Positions 1 through 5,913 of a stretch of 7,370 nt of DNA are shown one piece after another. This DNA is from Legionellaceae bacterium (GTDB lineage Bacteria; Pseudomonadota; Gammaproteobacteria; Legionellales; Legionellaceae): NCBI GenBank assembly GCA_027449525.1, contig DAIDLK010000040.1, positions 1-7,370 of the forward strand. Reading direction: 5' to 3'. Every line of letters begins with the position of its first letter. The stretch's first letter is position 1. The position numbers and the translations under genes were made by a program. A model generated the notes under the pieces. The model was not told the origin of the DNA. It saw only the letters and a program-made list of their open reading frames with translations, and did not search any database.

Positions 1-1002
1 ATAGACAAGATGCCATTGATCGTTGAATTTATGATAAAAAGTAAATCCGTACCATTGCAAATTATTATAGCCCCAGACGCCATTATTAATGCCGCTCAAG
101 CACGGATAGAGGGTCGAATGACCATGGTTCCATGTTGCTCGCAAACAAGCCACAGCAGACGGTTCTGCACCCGGATCTTTTAAAAAAGTAGGATTGGGAA
201 AGAGTGGGTTGGGGCTCGGATTTACCATTTGCTTACCCGCGTTCCAAAAAGCTGTATCCGTTCCCTCGACAACACCTAATTGCACAATCAATTGCTTGGT
301 AAGAGCTAAACTGGCGAGCAAGCCTTGGTTGGTAGTGGCATCAAAAGTATTCGAAAATGAGTGCGTATACTGATAATTGTCGGGTGCAAGCTGATCCTCA
401 ATATCAACAATAGAAATAAAACGTCCTATTCGAAACAATAAGCCCTGCGCCACATTTGGAATGTACAACTCGCCATAAACTACTGGGAAATCGTAGCCAT
501 AAACCAGATTTTTTTGTAAAAATTGATAACTAGCAACACCATAAGACGTTGTATAGCGGTAAGTTTCACCGTACAAGCCTGCTAATCGAAACCCCCAATC
601 AATAAAAGCAGTTTGCACGGTATCCGGAATTCTCTCTAAGAACAACACGGCCTGATCGAGCTCAATCACATTCGGCGTATAGATAAAGCCAACTGGCGCA
701 TTACCACCGGGTTTGACCCAATTACTGCTTAGATTACCACCACCATTCAACCAACCATATAATTGAATGTGTTTATTCTGCAACCACTGACCCAGCGGCA
801 CATCACTAAGACTCTGCATCAGCGGGCTATCCACTGCATTTGGTCGACTTACCCCCAGTGGCGTACAACCCCCATAAGGCCATTGAACAAATGGCATAGG
901 AGGTATGGATTCAGGTGCTGGTGGCCAAGCAGCCCATGCCGAGGTCAGAAATACATTTACGATTAAAAGAAAACCTAGGCTACCAAGATTAGTGGTCCTC
1001 AT
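1..1002 (-). CDS. Outer-membrane beta-barrel porin, BBP2/OmpL-like family (3' end missing)
   Basis: An open frame of 334 codons runs from an ATG at 1002 to the left edge with no stop, so the C-terminus is missing. Residues 1-24 look like a Sec signal peptide: a short polar start (MRTTN), a hydrophobic stretch (LGFLLIVNVFL), then a likely cut after SAWA. The mature part has the feel of the putative beta-barrel porin-2 family (BBP2, OmpL-like): YGWLNGGGN at 82-90, PDT followed by DWGFR at 135-139, YRYTTSYG, then a block from about 175 to 214 with GELYIP, RIGRFIS, DIEDQLAP and NYQYTH. Aromatic residues alternate as in outer-membrane strands. Cysteines at 46, 286 and 301 could form a disulfide. 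The start overlaps the epmA stop as ATGA and has no clear Shine-Dalgarno site, so translation is probably coupled to epmA. An in-frame TGA five codons upstream leaves no earlier start. The family is assigned by motif memory; the substrate is unknown. Confidence 0.8.
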   Translation of the reverse strand, partial: MRTTNLGSLGFLLIVNVFLTSAWAAWPPAPESIPPMPFVQWPYGGCTPLGVSRPNAVDSPLMQSLSDVPLGQWLQNKHIQLYGWLNGGGNLSSNWVKPGGNAPVGFIYTPNVIELDQAVLFLERIPDTVQTAFIDWGFRLAGLYGETYRYTTSYGVASYQFLQKNLVYGYDFPVVYGELYIPNVAQGLLFRIGRFISIVDIEDQLAPDNYQYTHSFSNTFDATTNQGLLASLALTKQLIVQLGVVEGTDTAFWNAGKQMVNPSPNPLFPNPTFLKDPGAEPSAVACLRATWNHGHSTLYPCLSGINNGVWGYNNLQWYGFTFYHKFNDQWHLVY

Positions 1003-1955
1003 GCACGCGTCACATCAAACGACATAACCTGCGCAATGCGCTCTTGCTGCAGCATCAGCGCCAACAATCGATCCAAGCCCAATGCAACACCGCTGCAATT
1101 GGGTAATCCGTGTGTAAGTGCTGCTAGTAAATAAGTATCCACGGGAGCCGTCCCTAACCCTGCCGCAACACGCGCTTGGTTATCCGTCGCAAAACGTTCC
1201 GCCTGCGCCTCAGCATCCGTCAGCTCATAAAAACCATTCGCTAATTCTATTCCACGATAATACACTTCAAATCGTTGCGCAACACCCTCTTTAACGCGCG
1301 CAAGCGACGCTTGAGACCCTGGAAAATCGACCACTGCAATTGGATGGTCATTCGAAGTCAATGACGGCTCTACTACATGAGTCATTAATAAAAATAACGC
1401 CTCATCCACCGAGCACTCATCGGCAGACAGCACGTGGTGAAGGTCAAACCGACGTAACACACAGTTTAGCTCATCAAAGCTTGCTTGCAGCGGATCAACA
1501 GCACAGCTGTCAAGAAATACTTGTTGGTACGAGCGCACTTCTAACGGTGGACAGGCAATCACAGTTTGAAGTAATTCATCCACTTCACGTAATAACCTGA
1601 GGTGATCCCAATCGAGCCGATACCACTCCAGTAAACTGAATTCTGGGTTATGCCAGCGGCCTAATTCATCATCACGAAATGCACGTGCAATTTGAAAGAT
1701 GGGTCCACTGCCAGCGGCCAACAAGCGCTTCATGTGGTATTCGGGTGATGTCTGTAAGGCGTACGCATGGCCCCGAAACGAAACATTGAGATTACGAAGG
1801 TAGCGATCAGTGACGCCAAAGCGGGCCATGCAGGGTGTTTCAACTTCTAACACATCACGTGCGAAAAAAAAATCCCTGATGCGTTGCATCATCTGTGCGC
1901 GCTGCCGCAACACCGTAATAGATGCCGACGGCAACCAATCGATTGCAGGCGTCAA
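999..1955 (-). CDS. epmA: EpmA (PoxA/GenX), EF-P lysine beta-lysyltransferase
   Basis: EpmA is a cytosolic paralogue of class II lysyl-tRNA synthetase without the anticodon-binding domain. It attaches (R)-beta-lysine to a conserved lysine of elongation factor P, which relieves ribosome stalling at polyproline. The 318 residues match the family length (E. coli 325). Visible signatures are VLEVETPCM at 35-43, TSPEYHMKRLL at 69-79, motif 2 RAFRDDELGRWHNPEF at 91-106, ELANGFYELTD at 237-247 and motif 3 GVALGLDRL at 289-297. Ala291 aligns with E. coli Ala298, a residue that separates EpmA (beta-lysine) from LysRS (glycine there). The start is a TTG: the N-terminal WLPSASI aligns with WQPSASI of E. 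coli EpmA at the same distance from the start, and an AGGG lies 8 bases upstream. The only in-frame alternatives upstream are ATT-type codons before a TGA. The TTG overlaps the sufT stop by 4 bases (TTGA). Confidence 0.95.
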   Translation of the reverse strand: MTPAIDWLPSASITVLRQRAQMMQRIRDFFFARDVLEVETPCMARFGVTDRYLRNLNVSFRGHAYALQTSPEYHMKRLLAAGSGPIFQIARAFRDDELGRWHNPEFSLLEWYRLDWDHLRLLREVDELLQTVIACPPLEVRSYQQVFLDSCAVDPLQASFDELNCVLRRFDLHHVLSADECSVDEALFLLMTHVVEPSLTSNDHPIAVVDFPGSQASLARVKEGVAQRFEVYYRGIELANGFYELTDAEAQAERFATDNQARVAAGLGTAPVDTYLLAALTHGLPNCSGVALGLDRLLALMLQQERIAQVMSFDVTRA

Positions 1956-2290
1956 TAAAAAATCCCTAATTCAAGTTTAGCTACTTCACTCATTCGTTCT
2001 TGTGTCCAAGGTGGCTCCCAGACCAGTTCCACGGTACAGTCACGCACACCCTCCACTTGATTCACTGCTTGCTCAACGGTACCTGGAAACGTTTGCGCCA
2101 CCGGACAGCCAGGCGAAGTGAGTGTCATTTGAATTGTAACGAGCTGAGTGTCGTCAATTTCAATCCCATAAATCAAGCCTAAATCATAAATATTGGTGGG
2201 AATTTCTGGATCAAACACTGTTTTTAATGCCGCCACGACACAGGCATGTAACGCCTCATGTTCACTTTGTTTTTTATTAAAACCAAACAT
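1952..2290 (-). CDS. sufT: SufT, DUF59/MIP18-family Fe-S assembly factor
   Basis: This 112-residue protein is a single DUF59 (MIP18/FeS_assembly_P) domain. The family member SufT assists maturation of Fe-S proteins, and eukaryotic CIA2 is a relative; its exact chemistry is not settled. Hallmarks are FDPEIPTNIYDLGLIY at 26-41, whose Asp27 is the conserved acidic residue, and TLTSPGCPVAQTFPG at 56-70, whose Cys62 is the conserved cysteine. ELVWEPPWTQERMSE at 88-102 is the usual C-terminal family signature. It is a stand-alone short form with no fused extension. It starts 6 bases after the sufU stop, with GGAG (2300-2303) ending 9 bases before the ATG, and its stop overlaps the TTG start of epmA. 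Its place directly after sufU is the reason for choosing SufT over other DUF59 proteins such as the PaaD phenylacetate-degradation subunit. Confidence 0.93.
   Translation of the reverse strand: MFGFNKKQSEHEALHACVVAALKTVFDPEIPTNIYDLGLIYGIEIDDTQLVTIQMTLTSPGCPVAQTFPGTVEQAVNQVEGVRDCTVELVWEPPWTQERMSEVAKLELGIFY
1964..1967 (-). promoter_or_regulatory. Ribosome binding site for epmA (AGGG)
   Basis: AGGG lies inside the last codons of sufT, 8 bases before the TTG at 1955. Its position supports TTG as the true epmA start rather than the internal Met22/Met23, which would remove the conserved N-terminal segment. Confidence 0.6.
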
Positions 2291-2296
2291 GCTCGT

Positions 2297-2740
2297 TTAC
2301 TCCGTTGACACCAAGGTATCTGCTTGCTTCAACGCGGCGTCCAGCGTATGCCACGCCAATGTTGCGCATTTGACCCTGGCTGGGAATTCACGCACGCCAG
2401 CAAATACGGCTAATTTGCCCAAGGTAAGGTCGGTTTCAGCTGACTCGTCGGTCAACAAGCGGTGGAATTGTTCAAATAGACCAATTGCTTCCGTTTGCGT
2501 TTTTCCTTTCAGTGCCTCCGTCATTAACGACGCCGATGCTTGTGAGATAGCGCAACCACAGCCTACAAAGCTAATATCCATCAGTGTATCATCTTGTAAC
2601 TGCAAATAAACCGTCAATTTATCACCACATAAGGGATTGAAACCTCGTGCCTGACAAGTTGCATGCGCCAATTGGCGTTGATTACGCGGGTTACGATTGT
2701 GGTCCATAATAACTTCTTGATAGAGCTCTCGAATATCCAT
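2297..2740 (-). CDS. sufU: SufU, zinc-dependent sulfur acceptor for SufS
   Basis: This IscU-fold protein of 147 residues is the same length as B. subtilis SufU, where the protein binds zinc and accepts persulfide sulfur from SufS. Conserved ligand positions are Cys38 with Asp40 (NPLCGD), Cys63 (GCGCAIS, 60-66) and Cys125 (ARVKCATLAW, 121-130); these match B. subtilis Cys41, Asp43, Cys66 and Cys128. The SufU-specific stretch between the second and third cysteine is present (about 85-115), while the IscU LPPVK motif that binds HscA is not, and the cysteine replaces the IscU His next to the third ligand region. Ser-Ala-Ser and SLMTEALKGK after the second cysteine are typical. An extra Cys61 occupies the position used by Cys63 of IscU. 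The start overlaps the sufS stop by one base (TAATG), and GAGGTG at 2752-2757 sits 11 bases upstream. I assign SufU rather than IscU with high confidence; a scaffold role cannot be excluded. Confidence 0.94.
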   Translation of the reverse strand: MDIRELYQEVIMDHNRNPRNQRQLAHATCQARGFNPLCGDKLTVYLQLQDDTLMDISFVGCGCAISQASASLMTEALKGKTQTEAIGLFEQFHRLLTDESAETDLTLGKLAVFAGVREFPARVKCATLAWHTLDAALKQADTLVSTE

Positions 2741-3954
2741 TAGACGTTAAACACCTCATTCACATAACGTAATGCATCCACACATTGGTCGATGTCAGCA
2801 GTGGTATTGTAAAACGATAACGACATCCTGACAGTAGCCGGCACCGCAAAAAAATCCATTAACGGCATGGCACAGTGATGCCCGCTACGCAGTGCGATGC
2901 CGCGACTATCCATAATGGTGCCAATATCGTGCGCATGCACCGTTTCGTGCACTAAAGACAACACGGCAATCTTTTCTTTAGCCGTACCGATGATGCGAAA
3001 ACCAGGTAGACAAGCAATCGCTGCAGTGGCATACGCTAATAGCGATTCTTCGTAGGGCACGATAGCGGTGAACGTTACGCTGGATAAGTAATCAATCGCT
3101 GCGTGCAAACCGATTACTCCCGCAATATTGGGAGTGCCTGCTTCAAATTTGTACGGCAATGGAGCAAATTCGGTGTGGTCAAAACTGACGTAATGAATCA
3201 TTTCCCCGCCACCTTGGTAAGGCAGCATGCTATTTAGCAGCGTTTCACGCCCCCACAACACGCCGATGCCCGTCGGAGCATACATTTTGTGGCCAGAAAA
3301 AACATAAAAATCACAATCGAGTGCAGCTACATCCACTGGCAGATGCCCAACGGCTTGTGCACCGTCCACCAAAACCATTGCACCAACCGCATGGGATAGT
3401 TGAATGAGCTGTTGCAAGGGGTTAATGGTGCCCAATGCATTCGAGACATGCCCAATAGCTACCAATTTCGTGCGCGCCGACAACAAAGCCGCGAACTCAT
3501 CAAGCAATAATTCACCAGTCATTGATAATGGCGCCACTTTGAGTGTGGCGCCCGTTTGTTGGCATACCAATTGCCACGGGACAATATTGGCATGATGCTC
3601 CATGTGCGTAATTAAAATTTCATCACCAGCTACTAAACGAGGGCGCGCGTAGCTTTGCGCGACTAAATTGATTGCTTCAGTCGCACCGCGGACAAAAATA
3701 CATTCATGCGCATGGTACGCACCAATAAAACGGGCAACCGCATCACGTGACGCTTCAAATTGCTCAGTAGCACGCACGCTCAAGGTGTGCACACCTCGAT
3801 GCACATTGGCATTGTATTCACGGTAATACGCATCCATCGCCGCAATCACCGCCAGCGGCTTCTGGGTGGTTGCCGCATTATCCACATACACCAACGGGTA
3901 GCCATTCACCTGTTGGTGCAAAACGGGAAAATCTTGTCTAACTGGCCGCATCAT
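2740..3954 (-). CDS. sufS: SufS, group II cysteine desulfurase
   Basis: SufS is a PLP-dependent, cytosolic enzyme that converts L-cysteine to L-alanine and holds the sulfur as a persulfide on an active-site cysteine. The 404 residues are full length. Visible residues are DNAATTQKP at 25-33, His120 in HMEHHANIVPW (stacks on PLP), Asp197 in VDGAQAVGH, Lys223 in FSGHKMYAPTGIG (forms the Schiff base), Arg356 and the catalytic Cys361 in RSGHHCAMPLM, and Arg376 in TVRMS, which binds the substrate carboxylate. The short RSGHHCAMP loop marks group II (SufS/CsdA) rather than IscS. His342 in VHAHD matches B. subtilis His342, which takes part in zinc-ligand exchange with SufU; E. coli SufS has Tyr there. 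The first codon follows the sufD TGA directly, and two ATGs stand in tandem, so translation may begin at either Met1 or Met2. No strong ribosome site is visible, which points to coupling with sufD. Confidence 0.97.
   Translation of the reverse strand: MMRPVRQDFPVLHQQVNGYPLVYVDNAATTQKPLAVIAAMDAYYREYNANVHRGVHTLSVRATEQFEASRDAVARFIGAYHAHECIFVRGATEAINLVAQSYARPRLVAGDEILITHMEHHANIVPWQLVCQQTGATLKVAPLSMTGELLLDEFAALLSARTKLVAIGHVSNALGTINPLQQLIQLSHAVGAMVLVDGAQAVGHLPVDVAALDCDFYVFSGHKMYAPTGIGVLWGRETLLNSMLPYQGGGEMIHYVSFDHTEFAPLPYKFEAGTPNIAGVIGLHAAIDYLSSVTFTAIVPYEESLLAYATAAIACLPGFRIIGTAKEKIAVLSLVHETVHAHDIGTIMDSRGIALRSGHHCAMPLMDFFAVPATVRMSLSFYNTTADIDQCVDALRYVNEVFNV
2752..2757 (-). promoter_or_regulatory. Ribosome binding site for sufU (GAGGTG)
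   Basis: GAGGTG, the strongest Shine-Dalgarno match in the window, lies in the last codons of sufS, 11 bases before the sufU ATG at 2740. It suggests sufU can be initiated efficiently on its own and not only by re-initiation. Confidence 0.55.
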
Positions 3955-5163
3955 TCACCATGTTCGCTGTTGGATCAGTTGACTCATCCAGTTAGCCAGT
4001 GGCGTGAGCGCTAACTGTGCCAAATTCTCACACAAAAACGCATCCAACAATAATTGTCGCGCCTCCTGCATCGGAATACCACGGGTGACCAAATAGAATA
4101 ACGCGTCATCATTCAATTGTCCCACAGTAGCACCGTGCGAACACTGAACGTCATCCGCAAAAATTTCCAACTGCGGCTTCGTATCAACTTCTGCTTGCGA
4201 TGACAACAGGAGGTTTTTATTCTGCTGCTTTGCTTCACTGTGTTGTGCCTGCGGTGCCACCACGACACTACCATTAAATACCGCGCGCGAACGACCGGAT
4301 AAGACACCACGGTAATCCTGCGTACTAACACAGTTTGGCACTGTATGCTTCACACGGGTATGATGATCAAGGTGTTGCAACCCCGAGGTCAAATAAATTC
4401 CGTTCAAACGGCAGCTTGCACCCTCTGCCGCAAATTCAATGGTCGTATCACTGCGCACCCAGTGCCCACCTAGACTGACTGAGTGGCACTCCAGTTCACT
4501 ATTGGCTAGCAAACGTGCCGCCAGCTGGCCGACGTGAAAAGCTGACAAACCCTCGCGCTGGAGCTTGTAATGTCGCACGTGCGCACGTGGGCCAACTAAA
4601 ATTTCAGTGAGCGTGTTGGTAAAGTAGGTCTGCTCTGGAAAACCGCTATAGTCTTCTATCAAGCTCACCGCGCTGTCTGCCTCGGTTATAATGAGATAAC
4701 GCAAGTAACGTGCCGTATGATGAGCTATTGGCGGTGGTGCTATACAGAGTGGCTGAGTTAACTTTACTCCAGCCGGAATATAGATAAATAAACCATCTTG
4801 CAGCATCGCGGTATTTTGCGCTTGAAAACCATGCGTGCGCACCACAAGTTGATCCAAATACGGTTGAATCAGTTCGGCATGCAACCGCAACGCATCGGCC
4901 CATGCGCTAACAATAACTCCAGGTGGCACATCAAATGCGGACAGCTGCAGTGCCGCTAGTTCAGGCGGTAACGGGCTAGGCATCGAAGCGGGTAAACTAC
5001 AAGCAAATAGTTGCTTGGCCCAAGCGGCCGTGCTCGTGTATTTCCAATCTTCATCCTGGCGCGTAGGAAAACCAAGACGCACTAAATCAGCTATTGCGGC
5101 ATGTTGCACATTAGGCGCAAGTGCGGTGTGTTGTTTGGTATAAAAATCAACCAATTCGCTCAT
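3955..5163 (-). CDS. sufD: SufD, SufBCD scaffold subunit
   Basis: SufD pairs with SufB, and each binds one SufC, to form the SufBC2D complex on which Fe-S clusters are built; SufD is linked to iron acquisition. The 402 residues are slightly shorter than E. coli SufD (423). The N-terminal helical part carries GFPTRQDEDWKYT at 31-43, a family hallmark. The middle is a right-handed beta-helix typical of the SufB/SufD core, with HHTRVKHTVPNC, QDYRGVLSGRSRAVFNG and QAQHSEAKQQNKNLLLS. The C-terminal helical part begins at CSHGATVGQL; Cys341 and His343 match E. coli Cys358 and His360, the latter at the proposed assembly site facing SufB. The RGIPMQEARQLLLDAF segment is the SufC-binding region. The ATG overlaps the sufC stop as ATGA, with only a weak ribosome site, and the stop abuts the sufS ATG with no gap. 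Sequence divergence from E. coli is clearly larger than for SufB, as usual for this subunit. Confidence 0.96.
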   Translation of the reverse strand: MSELVDFYTKQHTALAPNVQHAAIADLVRLGFPTRQDEDWKYTSTAAWAKQLFACSLPASMPSPLPPELAALQLSAFDVPPGVIVSAWADALRLHAELIQPYLDQLVVRTHGFQAQNTAMLQDGLFIYIPAGVKLTQPLCIAPPPIAHHTARYLRYLIITEADSAVSLIEDYSGFPEQTYFTNTLTEILVGPRAHVRHYKLQREGLSAFHVGQLAARLLANSELECHSVSLGGHWVRSDTTIEFAAEGASCRLNGIYLTSGLQHLDHHTRVKHTVPNCVSTQDYRGVLSGRSRAVFNGSVVVAPQAQHSEAKQQNKNLLLSSQAEVDTKPQLEIFADDVQCSHGATVGQLNDDALFYLVTRGIPMQEARQLLLDAFLCENLAQLALTPLANWMSQLIQQRTW

Positions 5164-5912
5164 ACCGATTCACTCTGTTCAAGCCAACCATAACCTTTTT
5201 GCTCTAATTCCAATGCCAATGACTTATCGCCTGATTTAACCAAACGACCACCTGCCAAGACATGGATAAAATCAGGCGCAATATAATCTAATAAACGTTG
5301 ATAATGAGTGACTAAAATGATGGCGCGCTCAGCAGACCGCTGGCTGTTAACCGCCGCTGCAATCACGCGCAACGCATCAATATCCAAGCCAGAGTCAGTT
5401 TCATCGAGGATCGCTAATTTGGGTTCAAGCGCCAACATCTGTAACATTTCATTGCGCTTTTTTTCCCCACCGGAAAAACCTTCATTGATGCTACGGTATA
5501 AAAACGCCTCATCCATATCAAGTAATTGACACTTTTCACGAATAAAGCTTAAGAAATCAATGGCATCCAGGCTTGATTTGCCTTGGGCTTTACGGACCGC
5601 ATTGACAGAGGCTTTCAAAAAATTAATATTGGTCACGCCGGGGATTTCCAGTGGGTACTGAAACGACATGAAAACGCCAGCGCAAGCACGCGCCGCTGGG
5701 TCTAAAGACAATAAATCCTGACCAAGGTAACTGACCTGGCCATGCGTCACGGTATACGCTGGATGACCAGCGAGTAATTTAGATAAAGTACTTTTACCCG
5801 AACCGTTGGGTCCCATAATGGCATGCACTTCACCGGCTTTCACCTCGAGATTAATACCCTTTATAATGGGGTTAGATTCAACTGATACCGCCAGCTCTTG
5901 AATGACTAACAT
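5160..5912 (-). CDS. sufC: SufC, ABC-type ATPase of the SufBCD complex
   Basis: SufC is a soluble ABC-family ATPase, not a transporter. Two copies bind SufB and SufD, and ATP-driven dimerisation opens the scaffold for cluster assembly. The 250 residues are the family length. Walker A is GPNGSGKST at 34-42 with Lys40; the Q-loop is SFQYP with Gln85; the signature is FSGGEKKRNEM at 146-156, whose GEKKR form is the SufC variant of LSGGQ; Walker B is LAILDETDSGLDIDA at 167-180 with Asp170 and Glu171; the switch histidine is His203 in VTHYQRLL. Lys40, Glu171 and His203 carry the same numbers as in E. coli SufC. All catalytic residues are intact. There is one base between the sufB TAA and this ATG, and purine-rich sequence (AGGGGG, about 5925-5930) lies 12 bases upstream. 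It overlaps sufD by 4 bases. Confidence 0.98.
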   Translation of the reverse strand: MLVIQELAVSVESNPIIKGINLEVKAGEVHAIMGPNGSGKSTLSKLLAGHPAYTVTHGQVSYLGQDLLSLDPAARACAGVFMSFQYPLEIPGVTNINFLKASVNAVRKAQGKSSLDAIDFLSFIREKCQLLDMDEAFLYRSINEGFSGGEKKRNEMLQMLALEPKLAILDETDSGLDIDALRVIAAAVNSQRSAERAIILVTHYQRLLDYIAPDFIHVLAGGRLVKSGDKSLALELEQKGYGWLEQSESV

Positions 5913-5913
5913 C

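Noticed and set aside
763..966. 67-codon plus-strand open frame near the left end
   Set aside because: It lies opposite the porin gene, whose frame shows a signal peptide and family motifs; the plus-strand product resembles nothing.
1864..1872. Run of nine A (T on the coding strand) in epmA, a possible slippage or frameshift site
   Set aside because: The epmA frame continues intact on both sides and the encoded DFFFARD aligns with the RRFFADRG segment of E. coli EpmA, so there is no sign of a frameshift.
1956..1964. T-rich stretch at the sufT end as a terminator
   Set aside because: No GC-rich hairpin precedes it, and the following epmA start overlaps the stop codon, so termination here would make no sense.
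2193..2609. 138-codon open frame on the plus strand
   Set aside because: It is antisense to sufU and the start of sufT, which are both unmistakable; its product has no recognisable features and is a shadow frame.
4576..4589. Perfect 14-base palindrome cacgtgcgcacgtg
   Set aside because: It sits in the middle of sufD coding sequence and is explained by the Ala-His-Val-Arg-His codons; no second copy or nearby promoter supports an operator.
5308..5529. 73-codon plus-strand open frame
   Set aside because: It is antisense to the SufC signature and Walker B region and is a by-product of that conserved sequence.
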